Source of the DNA: Bacterioplanoides sp965219715
Lineage (GTDB): Bacteria; Pseudomonadota; Gammaproteobacteria; Pseudomonadales; Oceanobacteraceae
DNA: 64,000 nucleotides
Direction: 5' to 3'
Assembly (NCBI RefSeq): GCF_965219715.1
Contig: NZ_OZ244785.1
Location: 1,054,001-1,118,000 of the forward strand
The position numbers and the translations under genes were made by a program. This document shows positions 1-9,056 of this stretch, piece after piece (the first letter of the stretch is position 1; the number at the start of each line of letters is the position of its first letter). The notes under the pieces are model-generated. The model worked only from the letters and a program-made list of their open reading frames with translations, searched no databases and had not been told where the DNA came from.

Positions 1-932
1 AGAGAATAACGTAACATCATAGCGGCAGACAAAATTGTCGCTAATGGGTTAGCGATACCCTGACCTGCGATATCCGGAGCAGAACCATGACAAGGTTCAT
101 ACATACCCTTGTTGTTCTTATCCAGAGACGCCGATGGCAGCATACCAATAGAGCCTGTCAGCATCGCTGCAGCATCAGACAAGATATCACCGAACATGTT
201 TCCGGTAACCATGACATCAAACTGTTTCGGTGCACGTACTAATTGCATTGCTGCGTTATCAACGTACATATGAGACAGCTCAACATCCGGGTAGTCTTTT
301 GCTACGTCGTTCATGATTTCGCGCCACAGCACGGTTACTTCCAGAACGTTAGCCTTATCCACTGAGCACAGTTTTTTACCGCGTTTCTGAGCCGATTCAA
401 ATGCCACTTTAGCGATACGACGGATCTCAGATTCGGAGTATACGTAGGTGTTGTAACCTTCACGCTCACCGTTTTCCAGCTCACGGATACCACGTGGCTT
501 ACCGAAATAAATACCACCGGTTAATTCACGAACAATCAGAATATCCAGACCAGAAACCACCTCAGGCTTCAGTGAAGAAGCATCCGCCAGCTGTGGGTAC
601 AGAATTGCCGGACGTAGGTTACCGAATAATTCCAGGCCAGAACGCAGACCTAACAGGCCTTTTTCCGGACGCAGCTCGCGATCTTCCAGCTCATCCCATT
701 TAGGGCCACCGACAGCACCCAGCAGAATCGCATCCGCTTTTTCTGCTTTCTGCATAGTCACTTCTGGCAGCGGCGTGCCAAACTCGTCGTATGCAGAACC
801 ACCAACCAGAGCGTTATCCAGCTCAATATCCAGGTTGAATTTTTCTTTTGCGGTTTCCAGAACTTTAACCGCTTCGGTTACGATTTCCGGACCAATGCCA
901 TCACCTGGCAAAACTAAAACATTCTGAGTCAT
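1..932 (-). CDS. leuB: 3-isopropylmalate dehydrogenase LeuB (partial, C-terminus cut by window edge)
   Basis: NAD-dependent enzyme of leucine biosynthesis that oxidises and decarboxylates 3-isopropylmalate to 2-oxoisocaproate in the cytoplasm. The reverse strand starts at ATG 932 (MTQNVLVLPGDGIGPE) and reads open to base 1, about 310 of the usual ~360 residues. Visible family motifs are the N-terminal GDGIGPE, the substrate-binding stretch VRELTGGIYFGKPRG, the DKANVL segment with the catalytic lysine, the metal-binding GDILSDAAAM, and EPCHGSAPDIAG near the cut end. It follows leuD by 35 bp, so leuC-leuD-leuB is one transcription unit. The upstream Shine-Dalgarno (SD) is only an A-rich tract, suggesting translation partly coupled to leuD. 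Confidence 0.97.
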   Translation of the reverse strand, partial: MTQNVLVLPGDGIGPEIVTEAVKVLETAKEKFNLDIELDNALVGGSAYDEFGTPLPEVTMQKAEKADAILLGAVGGPKWDELEDRELRPEKGLLGLRSGLELFGNLRPAILYPQLADASSLKPEVVSGLDILIVRELTGGIYFGKPRGIRELENGEREGYNTYVYSESEIRRIAKVAFESAQKRGKKLCSVDKANVLEVTVLWREIMNDVAKDYPDVELSHMYVDNAAMQLVRAPKQFDVMVTGNMFGDILSDAAAMLTGSIGMLPSASLDKNNKGMYEPCHGSAPDIAGQGIANPLATILSAAMMLRYS

Positions 933-967
933 TTTCTTTTCGCTTAACTTTTAAAATTCTTAAAAAC

Positions 968-1615
968 TTACTTAACCTGATCAAACAGCCACGGATTAGC
1001 GGCACGGCGTTTTTCTTCATACGCCTTAATATCATCCGCATCCTGAAGTGTCAGACCAATATCATCCAAACCATTTAATAAGCAGTGCTTACGGAACGGA
1101 TCAACATCAAAAGCAATCTCACCACCATCTGGCGTGATAATTTTTTGCTGCTCTAAATCAACGGTTAATTCATAACCTTCATTCGCTTCAACCGCTTTAA
1201 ATAAATCATCAACAGTTTTTTCGTCGAGAATGATTGGCAGCAGGCCGTTTTTAAAGCTGTTATTAAAGAAGATATCAGCATAGCTCGGCGCAATAATCGC
1301 ACGAAAACCAAAATCTTCTAATGCCCAAGGCGCGTGTTCACGGCTGGAGCCACAACCAAAGTTTTCACGAGCCAATAAAACCGAAGCGCCCTGATAACGA
1401 GACTGGTTTAAAACAAAGTCCGGATTTAACGGACGGCCAGAATTATCAGCATCCGGCTGACCTTCATCCAGGTAACGTAATTCGTCAAACAGGTTTGGAC
1501 CAAAACCACTGCGTTTAATAGATTTCAAAAACTGCTTCGGGATAATCATATCGGTATCGATATTCGGGCGATCCATCGGAGCCACTACACCACTGTGTAC
1601 AACAAAAGGTTTCAT
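968..1615 (-). CDS. leuD: 3-isopropylmalate dehydratase small subunit
   Basis: Swivelling-domain subunit of isopropylmalate isomerase. It pairs with LeuC to convert 2-isopropylmalate to 3-isopropylmalate through dehydration and rehydration. The 215-residue length matches the family. The motif ARENFGCGSSREHAPW, which forms the substrate-binding loop, lies near residues 82-97, and the N-terminus MKPFVVHSGVVAPMDRPNIDTD is typical. It begins 12 bp after leuC, with a GGAG SD in the gap, so the two subunits are made together. Nothing is truncated. Confidence 0.97.
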   Translation of the reverse strand: MKPFVVHSGVVAPMDRPNIDTDMIIPKQFLKSIKRSGFGPNLFDELRYLDEGQPDADNSGRPLNPDFVLNQSRYQGASVLLARENFGCGSSREHAPWALEDFGFRAIIAPSYADIFFNNSFKNGLLPIILDEKTVDDLFKAVEANEGYELTVDLEQQKIITPDGGEIAFDVDPFRKHCLLNGLDDIGLTLQDADDIKAYEEKRRAANPWLFDQVK

Positions 1616-1627
1616 CGCATTAGCTCC

Positions 1628-3046
1628 TTAAAGATCACGCATATCAATAAAATGACCAGCAACTGCTGCTGCTGCTGCCATCGCCGGGCTCACTAAGTGA
1701 GTACGACCGCCGTAACCCTGACGACCTTCGAAGTTACGGTTGGACGTCGACGCACAATGCTCGCCGTTGCCCAGCTTGTCGGCATTCATCGCCAAACACA
1801 TAGAGCAACCCGGCTCACGCCATTCAAATCCGGCTTCAACAAAAATCTTATCCAGACCTTCTGCTTCCGCCTGCTCTTTTACCAAACCAGAACCCGGAAC
1901 AACTAACGCCTGAATCACGCTATCAGCAACCTTACGGCCTTTGGCGATCTCCGCCGCCTGACGTAAATCTTCGATACGACTATTAGTACAAGAACCAATA
2001 AAAACACGATCCAGCTTGATATCAGTAATCTTCTGGCCGCCAGTCAGACCCATGTATTCATGAGCGCGCTTAATAGCCGATTGCTGAACGTCGTCTTTAC
2101 CGTCTTCAACGCGTGGCACAGTACCGTCAACCGTGGTTACCATTTCCGGAGAAGTACCCCAGGTTACCTGCGGCTTAATGTCTTCGGCTTTGATTTCAAC
2201 GATTTGATCGAACTCTGCATCGTCATCGGAAACCAGGTTTTTCCAGGTATCAACCGCCAGATCCCAATGGTCACCTTTTGGTGCATAAGGGCGACCTTTC
2301 ACGTATTCCGCAGTGATATCGTCGAATGCCACCATACCCACACGAGCACCCGCTTCGATGGCCATGTTACACATGGTCATACGGCCTTCCATGCTCATGC
2401 TACGAATGGCGCTACCGCCAAATTCCATCGCACAACCATTACCACCGGCTGTACCGATCACACCAATCACGTGTAAAACCACGTCTTTACCGGTAATACC
2501 GGTTGCCAGCTCGCCATCAACGCGAATCAGCAGGTTTTTCATTTTGCGCTGAATCAGGCACTGAGTCGCCAGTACGTGTTCAACTTCTGACGTACCGATA
2601 CCATGCGCTAACGCAGCGAAAGCACCGTGAGTCGCAGTGTGGGAATCACCACAAACAACCGTCATACCCGGCAGAGTGGCGCCCTGCTCCGGGCCAACCA
2701 CGTGCACAATGCCCTGGCGCTTGTCCTGCATCTTAAACTCAACGATGCCGAAATCGTCACAGTTTTCATCCAAAGTTTTAACCTGAATTTTGGAAACCGG
2801 ATCCTGAATACCGTCAATACCCGACTCACGCTCTGCAGAGGTGGTCGGTACGTTGTGATCCGGAGTCGCCAGGTTAGCGTCCAGACGCCATGGTTTACGA
2901 CCAGCAATACGCAGGCCTTCAAATGCCTGCGGTGAGGTTACTTCGTGCAGTAACTGACGATCGATGTAAATTAACGCCGTGCCGTCATCACGCTCTTTCA
3001 CCAGATGCTGTTGCCACAGCTTGTCGTAAAGGGTTTGTCCAGCCAT
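1628..3046 (-). CDS. leuC: 3-isopropylmalate dehydratase large subunit
   Basis: Aconitase-family subunit carrying the 4Fe-4S cluster of isopropylmalate isomerase. It is 472 residues, the normal length. Cluster ligands are visible in FIGSCTNSR and GCSMCLAMN, and the substrate motif GDSHTATHGAFAALA is present. The ATG at 3046 has a strong SD (AAGGAG) 7-8 bases upstream. This is the first gene of leuCDB and is divergent from a LysR-type regulator across 308 bp. The same arrangement is known in Pseudomonas, which supports regulator control of the operon, though that is inference here. Confidence 0.97.
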   Translation of the reverse strand: MAGQTLYDKLWQQHLVKERDDGTALIYIDRQLLHEVTSPQAFEGLRIAGRKPWRLDANLATPDHNVPTTSAERESGIDGIQDPVSKIQVKTLDENCDDFGIVEFKMQDKRQGIVHVVGPEQGATLPGMTVVCGDSHTATHGAFAALAHGIGTSEVEHVLATQCLIQRKMKNLLIRVDGELATGITGKDVVLHVIGVIGTAGGNGCAMEFGGSAIRSMSMEGRMTMCNMAIEAGARVGMVAFDDITAEYVKGRPYAPKGDHWDLAVDTWKNLVSDDDAEFDQIVEIKAEDIKPQVTWGTSPEMVTTVDGTVPRVEDGKDDVQQSAIKRAHEYMGLTGGQKITDIKLDRVFIGSCTNSRIEDLRQAAEIAKGRKVADSVIQALVVPGSGLVKEQAEAEGLDKIFVEAGFEWREPGCSMCLAMNADKLGNGEHCASTSNRNFEGRQGYGGRTHLVSPAMAAAAAVAGHFIDMRDL

Positions 3047-3247
3047 CAGGGACTCCTTCTCAGATATTTTCTCTCATCATCAGCGACTGATCATCGCCTT
3101 AATAAGCGGTTGAAAAACGTTTCTGAGGCAGCCAGAACAAGGCAAAAATCTGTAAAAAAGCGCAGTTTATAAATCATAAATGAGCATTTTGATCAGATTT
3201 TTAACGTAGTTATGGCAACGCAAGTAGTTTTTCAGCAGCTTGTTCGT

Positions 3248-3259
3248 TATTGCAATAAT
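3248..3259. promoter_or_regulatory. 12-bp palindrome in leuC/lysR intergenic region
   Basis: TTATTGCAATAA is a perfect palindrome in the 308-bp divergent region 3047-3354. Its position roughly 95-110 bp before the LysR gene and 200 bp before leuC suits a regulator site, but no binder is known. The rest of the intergenic region is AT-rich, with no ORF or RNA gene that I can recognise. Confidence 0.3.
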
Positions 3260-3306
3260 ATACGCCATCTGCTAAACAACATAAATTCATATTTTTCCAT
3301 CAAAGC

Positions 3307-3321
3307 ATTCCATAAAGGAAT
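3307..3321. promoter_or_regulatory. Candidate LysR-type T-N11-A operator
   Basis: ATTCC-ATAAA-GGAAT is a perfect 5-bp inverted repeat with a 5-bp spacer, and it contains the T-N11-A spacing typical of LysR-family sites. It lies 34-48 bp before the LysR start codon, where autoregulation would be expected. The assignment rests on sequence pattern and position only. Confidence 0.4.
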
Positions 3322-3354
3322 ACTTGAAAATTACAGTAGAAATCCGCCAAGCCT

Positions 3355-4230
3355 ATGGATACTCAATCACTAAAAGCATTCTTATCCGTTGCCGACCAGG
3401 GATCTTTTTCTCTCGCGGCCGAGCAGCTTTATCTGACGCAATCCGCTGTCAGTAAACGCATCCAACATCTGGAAAGCCAACTGGATACCCCTTTATTCGA
3501 ACGCCATAACCGCACCATCAGCCTGACCGAGGCCGGACGCGCACTGCTCCCCAAAGCACAACAGATTCTCGACCTAGTCGCAGACACCGAACTCAAGCTG
3601 CACAACCTCAGCGGCGAAGTCAGCGGCACGTTATCTCTGGCCACCAGCCACCACATCGGCCTTCACCGGCTGCCGCCGGTGTTAAAAGAATTCGTCCGCT
3701 GCTATCCGGCAGCTCAACTGAATCTGGAATTTATGGGATCGGAGCGCGCCTATCAGGCGATTAGCTCACGCCAGGTCGAGCTGGCGTTAACCACGTTGGA
3801 AAATGAATCACCACCACATATTCATTCCGATCTGTTGTGGCAGGACGATATGGTGTGCGTTTGTTCGACAGAACACGTTTTAGCAAGCCATGCCAAACCC
3901 AGCCTGAAGCTACTGGCGCAAACCCCCGCCATTCTGCCGGAACGACATACCATCACTTATCAGCTGATTGAATCGGCGTTTCTTAAAAAAGGCCTGAAAC
4001 TCCAGGCGCCCATGCCTACTAACTATCTGGAGACCATCAAAATGATGGTATCGGTTGGCCTGGGCTGGAGCATGTTGCCGCAATCCATGGTCAGCAGCAG
4101 TGATAGCCACCTTTGTGTCATCCCCTGGCCAGGGCCGGAAATCAAACGTTCACTGGGCTTAATTCGGTTAAAAGAACGGACCCTGAGCAATGCTGCCCAG
4201 GCGTTAATCGATCTATTGAATAAGGGCTAA
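3355..4230 (+). CDS. LysR-family transcriptional regulator divergent from leuCDB
   Basis: DNA-binding regulator of standard LysR length (291 residues). The winged helix-turn-helix lies at residues 1-60 and includes SFSLAAEQLYLTQSAVSKRI. It is followed by a linker helix and a LysR substrate-binding domain at about residues 90-290. It is transcribed away from leuC, and the shared 308-bp spacer carries two palindromes. By position it most likely controls leuCDB in response to a leucine-pathway metabolite, but the ligand cannot be read from the sequence. The SD is weak (AAGCC before ATG), so the exact start is slightly uncertain. Confidence 0.9.
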   Translation: MDTQSLKAFLSVADQGSFSLAAEQLYLTQSAVSKRIQHLESQLDTPLFERHNRTISLTEAGRALLPKAQQILDLVADTELKLHNLSGEVSGTLSLATSHHIGLHRLPPVLKEFVRCYPAAQLNLEFMGSERAYQAISSRQVELALTTLENESPPHIHSDLLWQDDMVCVCSTEHVLASHAKPSLKLLAQTPAILPERHTITYQLIESAFLKKGLKLQAPMPTNYLETIKMMVSVGLGWSMLPQSMVSSSDSHLCVIPWPGPEIKRSLGLIRLKERTLSNAAQALIDLLNKG

Positions 4231-4267
4231 TCAAAAAGGCATGAAAATTACGCTGTAGTCATTGAAA

Positions 4268-4281
4268 TTGATTCAAAACAA
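4268..4281. promoter_or_regulatory. FNR/Anr-like site before the stress protein gene
   Basis: TTGATTCAAAACAA matches the FNR/Anr consensus TTGAT-N4-ATCAA at nine of ten fixed positions. It lies about 90 bp before the tandem universal stress protein. Anr control of such proteins is known in Pseudomonas aeruginosa. I cannot place a convincing -10 at the ideal spacing, so this is tentative. Confidence 0.33.
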
Positions 4282-4369
4282 GGAGCATGCTGATAACAGG
4301 CGCTAGTCTGAATCTTATAGACAACAAGCCTGATGTGCTTGCCGGTTAAACCAAGAGAAGGAAATTGCC

Positions 4370-5305
4370 ATGTTGGACGTTAATCATATTCTGGTCGTAC
4401 TGGATAGCGATCATCCGGAACAGGTTGCTCTGGATCGGGCACTGTGGCTCGCCCGCTCATTGGATGCCGATCTGACATTAATGACCAACACTTACGAGGC
4501 TTATTGCGAAGAAGGTTCACCACTGACCGCTATCGACAGTGATACCCAGCAACGCATCAAACAGGCGTTACTGAACAAAGCAGAAAACTGGATCGACAGT
4601 TTTATCAGTGAAGCGGAAGCCGACGGCGTTGAGGTTGATACCGAAGTGCACTGGCAAAAACACCTGCACGATGCCGTAATCGAATCCATGCGCAATAAAT
4701 GTTTTGATCTGGTGATCAAAGGTACTCAACCACACTCTCTGGTTGATCGTATTTTTACTCACACTGATTGGAATATGCTGCGTCACTGCCCTGCGCCGGT
4801 CCTGCTGGTCAAGGAAGCGAAACCGTGGCAGCACAATCGTATTCTTGCGGCAATTGATGCCACAGCACCGGATCAAAGCCACGACTTAATTAACGATAAT
4901 ATTTTATCTTTTGCTGAACATCTGGCGGATCACTTTGATACCGATCTGCACTTGGGTAACGCCTACCCACTGGTCAGTGTGGCGTTTGCCATGGTACCGG
5001 AAGTAACCGCACCGGATGACATTCAGCATTACGTTACTGAACAGCATGAAGATGCCTGCCAGCAATGGGCACAGAAATTTAACGTAAATAACGATCACCT
5101 GCATATTGGTGAAGGTGATACTGATGATGTTATTGCAGGCTTTGCCAATGATATTGAAGCGGATCTGGTTGTTGTCGGAACCGTTGGTCGCGAAGGTTTA
5201 TCCGGGGTATTAATTGGCAATACTGCAGAATCCTTGGTTGATAAAGTACCGTGTGATGTCTTGGTTATTAAACCGTTAGATGGTGTTCGGCCGGATGCGG
5301 ATTAA
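4370..5305 (+). CDS. Tandem universal stress protein (UspE type)
   Basis: Cytoplasmic protein of 311 residues made of two UspA domains, roughly residues 4-150 and 160-305. Domain 1 begins NHILVVLDSDHPEQ and ends CPAPVLLVKEA. Domain 2 ends with the nucleotide-loop pattern GTVGREGLSGVLIGNTAESL followed by CDVLVIKP, the usual ATP-binding G-rich region. The length and the tandem layout match UspE. The ATG has an AGAAGGAAA SD. It is a single-gene unit closed by the terminator at 5328. An FNR/Anr-like sequence upstream suggests control by low oxygen. Its precise role is not deducible. Confidence 0.9.
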   Translation: MLDVNHILVVLDSDHPEQVALDRALWLARSLDADLTLMTNTYEAYCEEGSPLTAIDSDTQQRIKQALLNKAENWIDSFISEAEADGVEVDTEVHWQKHLHDAVIESMRNKCFDLVIKGTQPHSLVDRIFTHTDWNMLRHCPAPVLLVKEAKPWQHNRILAAIDATAPDQSHDLINDNILSFAEHLADHFDTDLHLGNAYPLVSVAFAMVPEVTAPDDIQHYVTEQHEDACQQWAQKFNVNNDHLHIGEGDTDDVIAGFANDIEADLVVVGTVGREGLSGVLIGNTAESLVDKVPCDVLVIKPLDGVRPDAD

Positions 5306-5327
5306 TTAACCCGAGGCTCGATAAAGG

Positions 5328-5351
5328 AAGACCGCTTTTGCGGTCTTTTTT
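5328..5351 (+). terminator. Rho-independent terminator of the usp gene
   Basis: AAGACCGC-TTTT-GCGGTCTT followed by a T-run starting at 5346. It lies 22 bases after the stop codon of the stress protein gene. Confidence 0.85.
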
Positions 5352-5434
5352 ATTTTTAAGGTTATATTTTTGAATGATTTTATCTTCCGGCTTTCAATCG
5401 TTATGATCCAATAAAACCCAAATAAGTTATCGAA

Positions 5435-5896
5435 ATGAAAAATCTGCTGGTAATTGCCCATACACCTTCTGACAACCTGCGAAAAATTACCTCAGCGATT
5501 AAAGCAGGTTTTGAATCTGCGGAATCCGAGCAGGTTTCGATCACAATCCAGTCTCCCTTCGACACCCAGCCTGACGACGTAAAATCTGCTGCTGCGATTT
5601 TACTAGTAACCCCAGAAAACCTCGGTTATATCTCTGGCGCTTTAAAAGACTTCTTCGATCGCTGTTATTACCCTTGCCTGGAAGAAACACAGGGCAAACC
5701 CTGCGCGGCAATCGTGCGGGCCGGCCATGATGGAACCGGCAGTGTTCGAGCTTTGCAGACTATCACTACAGGATTACGCTGGCGCTGGGTGCAGGAGCCG
5801 TTAATACTTCGTGGAGAATGGCAGGAGAATTTCCTCGAACAAGCGGAAGAACTAAGCTGCGCGATGACCATGGCACTGGATCAGGGAATTATCTGA
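5435..5896 (+). CDS. Flavodoxin-fold NAD(P)H-dependent FMN reductase-like protein
   Basis: Small cytoplasmic protein (153 residues) with the flavodoxin-like fold. The N-terminal strand-loop NLLVIAHTPSDN replaces the classic phosphate loop, and LVTPENLGYISGALKDFFDR resembles the SPEYNGSxPGxLKNxxD flavin motif of NADPH-dependent FMN reductases. RAGHDGTGSVRALQTI is a second conserved loop. It is probably an oxidoreductase with FMN, but the substrate is unknown. It stands alone between the usp terminator and the convergent prpE terminator. Confidence is high that it is a gene and moderate on the enzymatic class. Confidence 0.8.
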   Translation: MKNLLVIAHTPSDNLRKITSAIKAGFESAESEQVSITIQSPFDTQPDDVKSAAAILLVTPENLGYISGALKDFFDRCYYPCLEETQGKPCAAIVRAGHDGTGSVRALQTITTGLRWRWVQEPLILRGEWQENFLEQAEELSCAMTMALDQGII

Positions 5897-5923
5897 CGAT
5901 TCGATTGTGAAATAGCGAGGCAT

Positions 5924-5961
5924 AAAAAAACCGGATTAAACTGCACAATGTTTAATCCGGT
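5924..5961 (-). terminator. Terminator downstream of prpE (reverse strand)
   Basis: Perfect 12-bp stem ACCGGATTAAAC / GTTTAATCCGGT with an 8-base loop. The A-run at 5924-5930 reads as a T-tract on the minus strand, so it ends transcripts coming from prpE. It sits about 140 bases past the prpE stop, giving a fairly long 3' UTR. Confidence 0.8.
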
Positions 5962-6101
5962 AAGATGGAGAGAGAAGTCACAAAACCGCCACGGATTTTT
6001 CAATCCACTATTTTGTAACGTCTCATTTGAGGGACGAACTTAAACTTAGTTCCAACCCTGACGTTGTATTTACACTTTAATACTCGAATTAGAACACTTT
6101 C

Positions 6102-7988
6102 TTAACGCAAGCCCTTCTCTGAAAGAGTACCTTCAATTTCCTGCAGGCATGCTGGATCATCAATAGTAGAAGGCGTCGCATATTCTTCGTTATTGGCGAT
6201 ATTACGCAACACTTTGCGCAGAATTTTACCCGAACGGGTTTTCGGTAAACGTTGCACCACCACCGCATTTTTAAAGCTGGCAACCGCACCAATATTGTCA
6301 CGAACTCGCTGAACCAGTTCTTTTTTAAGCTGCTCTTCGTCAATATCAATACCGTCTTTCAGCAGCACCAGACCCAGCGGCTCTTCGCCTTTCAGATCAC
6401 TGCTTTGACCAATCACCGCACATTCCGCAACGGCGTCGTGTCCGGCAACCACTTCTTCCATTTCACCAGTAGACAAACGATGTCCAGCAACATTAATGAT
6501 GTCATCGGTGCGGCCGAGTACGAACAGATAGCCATCGTCATCCAACATACCGCCATCACCGGAAACGTAATAGCCGTTATAGGTATTCAGATAACCGGCT
6601 TCAAAACGTGCATGGTTACGCCAGATGGTTGGCAAGCAGCCCGGAGGTAATGGCAACTTCACCGCGATACTTCCCTGCTCTCCGGCTTCCACCGGATTGC
6701 CTTTTGAATCGAGAATCTGAACGTTATAACCCGGTGATGGTCGGGTTACAGAGCCTGCTTTTGGCTGACCAGGTTCAAGCCCCATATGATTACCGGCAAT
6801 CGCCCAACCGGTTTCAGTTTGCCACCAGTGATCGACAATCGGACGCTGAATATGTTGATCGACCCAATCATAGGTTGGTGGATCAAGCCGCTCACCCGCC
6901 ATAAACACGGTTTTTAATGCTGACAGGTCGTATTTTTTCGCTTGCAGGCAATCCGGATCTTCTTTGCGAATGGCACGGAATGCGGTAGGCGCAGCAAAGA
7001 TACCCTTAACCTTATATTCTTCACACATACGCCAGAAGGCACCAGCGTCTGGTGTACGTACCGGTTTGCCTTCATAAAATACCGTGGTACAGCCGCGAAT
7101 CAGCGGCCCATAGACAATGTAGGAATGGCCAACAACCCAGCCAACGTCAGAAGCCGCCCAGAATACGTCTCCGGGATTCATGTCGTAGACCAGCTCCATG
7201 GAATAATTCATAGCAACAGCATGACCACCATTGTCACGTACCACACCTTTCGGTTTGCCGGTTGTGCCCGAGGTATACAGCACATACAGCGGGTCTGTCG
7301 CGCTCACAGCAACACAGTCGGCAGGTTCTGCTTCAGAAACTGCTTTTTGCCAATCAATATCGCGGCCAGCGGTAAGCTCACATTCTTTTGTTGGGCGTTG
7401 CAGAATGATACACGAAGAAGGCTTAGCCTCAGCCATTGCAATGGCTTCATCAAGAATCGGCTTGTATTCGATAACACGATCAATTTCGATACCGCATGAC
7501 GCTGACACAATCACTTTAGGTTCAGCATCATCAATTCTTACCGCCAGTTCATGAGGTGCAAAACCACCAAAAACAACCGAATGAATCGCCCCTAAGCGGG
7601 CGCAGGCCAGCATAGCAATAGCGGCTTCCGGCACCATCGGCATGTAAACAATGACTCGGTCGCCTTTTTCCACGCCCTGTGCTGCCAGCACACCCGCAAA
7701 GCGAGCAACCGCCTCGGTGAGTTCGCTGAAGGTATATTGTTTCTTAACACCGGTAACCGGAGAGTCGTAAATAAGCGCTGTCTGGTCACCACGGCCGTTC
7801 AGTACATGATGATCTAAAGCCAGATAAGCAGTGTTAAGTTCGCCATCCGCAAACCAGCGATCGATGCCGTTTTCATCTTTGCTGAGAATCGTTTGAGGTT
7901 GCTTGAACCAGTGAATCTTATTGGCCTGTTCCTGCCAGAATTGCTCTGGCTGCTCAATAGACGCTTTATATTGTTGTTGGTAGCTCAT
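6102..7988 (-). CDS. prpE: Propionyl-CoA synthetase PrpE
   Basis: ATP-dependent acyl-CoA ligase of the acetyl-CoA synthetase family, converting propionate (and probably acetate) plus CoA to the thioester through an acyl-AMP. It has 628 residues, the same as E. coli PrpE. Motifs are the P-loop YTSGTTGKPKGV, WWQTETGW, GRTDDIINVAGHRLSTGEME and the C-terminal acetylatable lysine loop PKTRSGKILRK. The tail STIDDPACLQEI is characteristic of PrpE rather than Acs. I chose ATG 7988 because AAAGGAGG lies 5-6 bases before it. A longer in-frame form from 8018 would place the SD inside the coding region. It is a single-gene unit, and no prp methylcitrate genes are nearby. Confidence 0.92.
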   Translation of the reverse strand: MSYQQQYKASIEQPEQFWQEQANKIHWFKQPQTILSKDENGIDRWFADGELNTAYLALDHHVLNGRGDQTALIYDSPVTGVKKQYTFSELTEAVARFAGVLAAQGVEKGDRVIVYMPMVPEAAIAMLACARLGAIHSVVFGGFAPHELAVRIDDAEPKVIVSASCGIEIDRVIEYKPILDEAIAMAEAKPSSCIILQRPTKECELTAGRDIDWQKAVSEAEPADCVAVSATDPLYVLYTSGTTGKPKGVVRDNGGHAVAMNYSMELVYDMNPGDVFWAASDVGWVVGHSYIVYGPLIRGCTTVFYEGKPVRTPDAGAFWRMCEEYKVKGIFAAPTAFRAIRKEDPDCLQAKKYDLSALKTVFMAGERLDPPTYDWVDQHIQRPIVDHWWQTETGWAIAGNHMGLEPGQPKAGSVTRPSPGYNVQILDSKGNPVEAGEQGSIAVKLPLPPGCLPTIWRNHARFEAGYLNTYNGYYVSGDGGMLDDDGYLFVLGRTDDIINVAGHRLSTGEMEEVVAGHDAVAECAVIGQSSDLKGEEPLGLVLLKDGIDIDEEQLKKELVQRVRDNIGAVASFKNAVVVQRLPKTRSGKILRKVLRNIANNEEYATPSTIDDPACLQEIEGTLSEKGLR

Positions 7989-8136
7989 ACAGCCTCCTTT
8001 ACTCTCGAATAACTTCACAATATGTGAGGTAAAGCTAAGTGACTATACGACTAAGGATGATGATCATCCCAAGGTATAACTAGGTATTTTTACCATCTCT
8101 CACTGACTCTCCTGGTAACCAATTTATTTCAGACAT

Positions 8137-8163
8137 AAAAAAACCACGCCGAGGCGTGGTTTT
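8137..8163 (-). terminator. Terminator of the suc operon (after sucD)
   Basis: AAAACCACGCC / GGCGTGGTTTT hairpin with a very short loop. The A-run at 8137-8143 gives the T-tract for the minus strand. It lies 19 bases beyond the sucD stop. It is nearly symmetric, so it could work in both directions. Confidence 0.85.
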
Positions 8164-8181
8164 TCTCGAGCAACGAAGAAC

Positions 8182-9054
8182 TTACCAGCCAGTAACTTCT
8201 TTCAGTGCATCACCGATTTGCGCCAGAGAACGTACGGTTTTAACACCGGCGTCTTCCAGAGCAGCGAACTTCTCATCAGCAGTACCTTTACCGCCGGAGA
8301 TGATTGCACCAGCGTGACCCATACGCTTGCCTTTAGGTGCAGTAACACCAGCAATGTAGGACACAACAGGCTTAGTTACATTCGCTTTGATGTAAGCAGC
8401 AGCTTCTTCTTCAGCAGTACCACCAATCTCACCAATCATAACGATTGCTTCAGTTTGCGGATCGTTCTGGAACAGCTCCAGAATATCGATGAAGTTAGAA
8501 CCCGGAATAGGGTCACCACCAATACCGACACAAGTAGACTGACCAAAACCGTAATCGGTAGTTTGCTTAACCGCTTCGTACGTCAGAGTACCGGAACGAG
8601 AAACAATACCGACTTTACCAGGCAGGTGAATATGACCAGGCATGATGCCGATCTTACATTCTCCAGGAGTAATTACGCCCGGGCAGTTAGGACCGATCAG
8701 ACGAACACCCAGCTCATCACATTTCACTTTACATTCCAGCATATCCAGAACCGGGATGTGCTCAGTGATACATACGATCAGCTTGATACCAGCATTCGCA
8801 GCTTCCAGGATAGAATCCTTACAGAAAGGTGCCGGTACGTAGATTACAGAAGCGTCTGCGCCAGTGGCTTCAACGGCTTCAGCAACGGTATTGAATACCG
8901 GTAAACCCAGATGCTCAGTACCGCCTTTGCCTGGCGTTACACCGCCAACCATTTGCGTACCGTAGGCAATTGCTTGCTCAGAGTGGAAAGTACCCTGACC
9001 GCCAGTGAAACCCTGACAGATAACTTTGGTGTCTTTATTAATTAAAACGGACAT
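8182..9054 (-). CDS. sucD: Succinate-CoA ligase alpha subunit
   Basis: Alpha subunit of succinyl-CoA synthetase, which forms ATP or GTP from succinyl-CoA in the TCA cycle. It is 290 residues, the standard length. The N-terminal CoA-binding Rossmann region includes QGFTGGQGTFHSEQAI, and the phosphorylated histidine lies in GHAGAIISGGKG near the C-terminus. It follows sucC by 2 bp and is the last gene of the suc operon. Confidence 0.98.
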   Translation of the reverse strand: MSVLINKDTKVICQGFTGGQGTFHSEQAIAYGTQMVGGVTPGKGGTEHLGLPVFNTVAEAVEATGADASVIYVPAPFCKDSILEAANAGIKLIVCITEHIPVLDMLECKVKCDELGVRLIGPNCPGVITPGECKIGIMPGHIHLPGKVGIVSRSGTLTYEAVKQTTDYGFGQSTCVGIGGDPIPGSNFIDILELFQNDPQTEAIVMIGEIGGTAEEEAAAYIKANVTKPVVSYIAGVTAPKGKRMGHAGAIISGGKGTADEKFAALEDAGVKTVRSLAQIGDALKEVTGW

Positions 9055-9056
9055 GA

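Noticed and set aside
8055..8069. GGATGATGATCATCC before prpE, considered as an operator
   Set aside because: It is not a true inverted repeat over the full length; only the central ATGATCAT is symmetric, so it could be chance.
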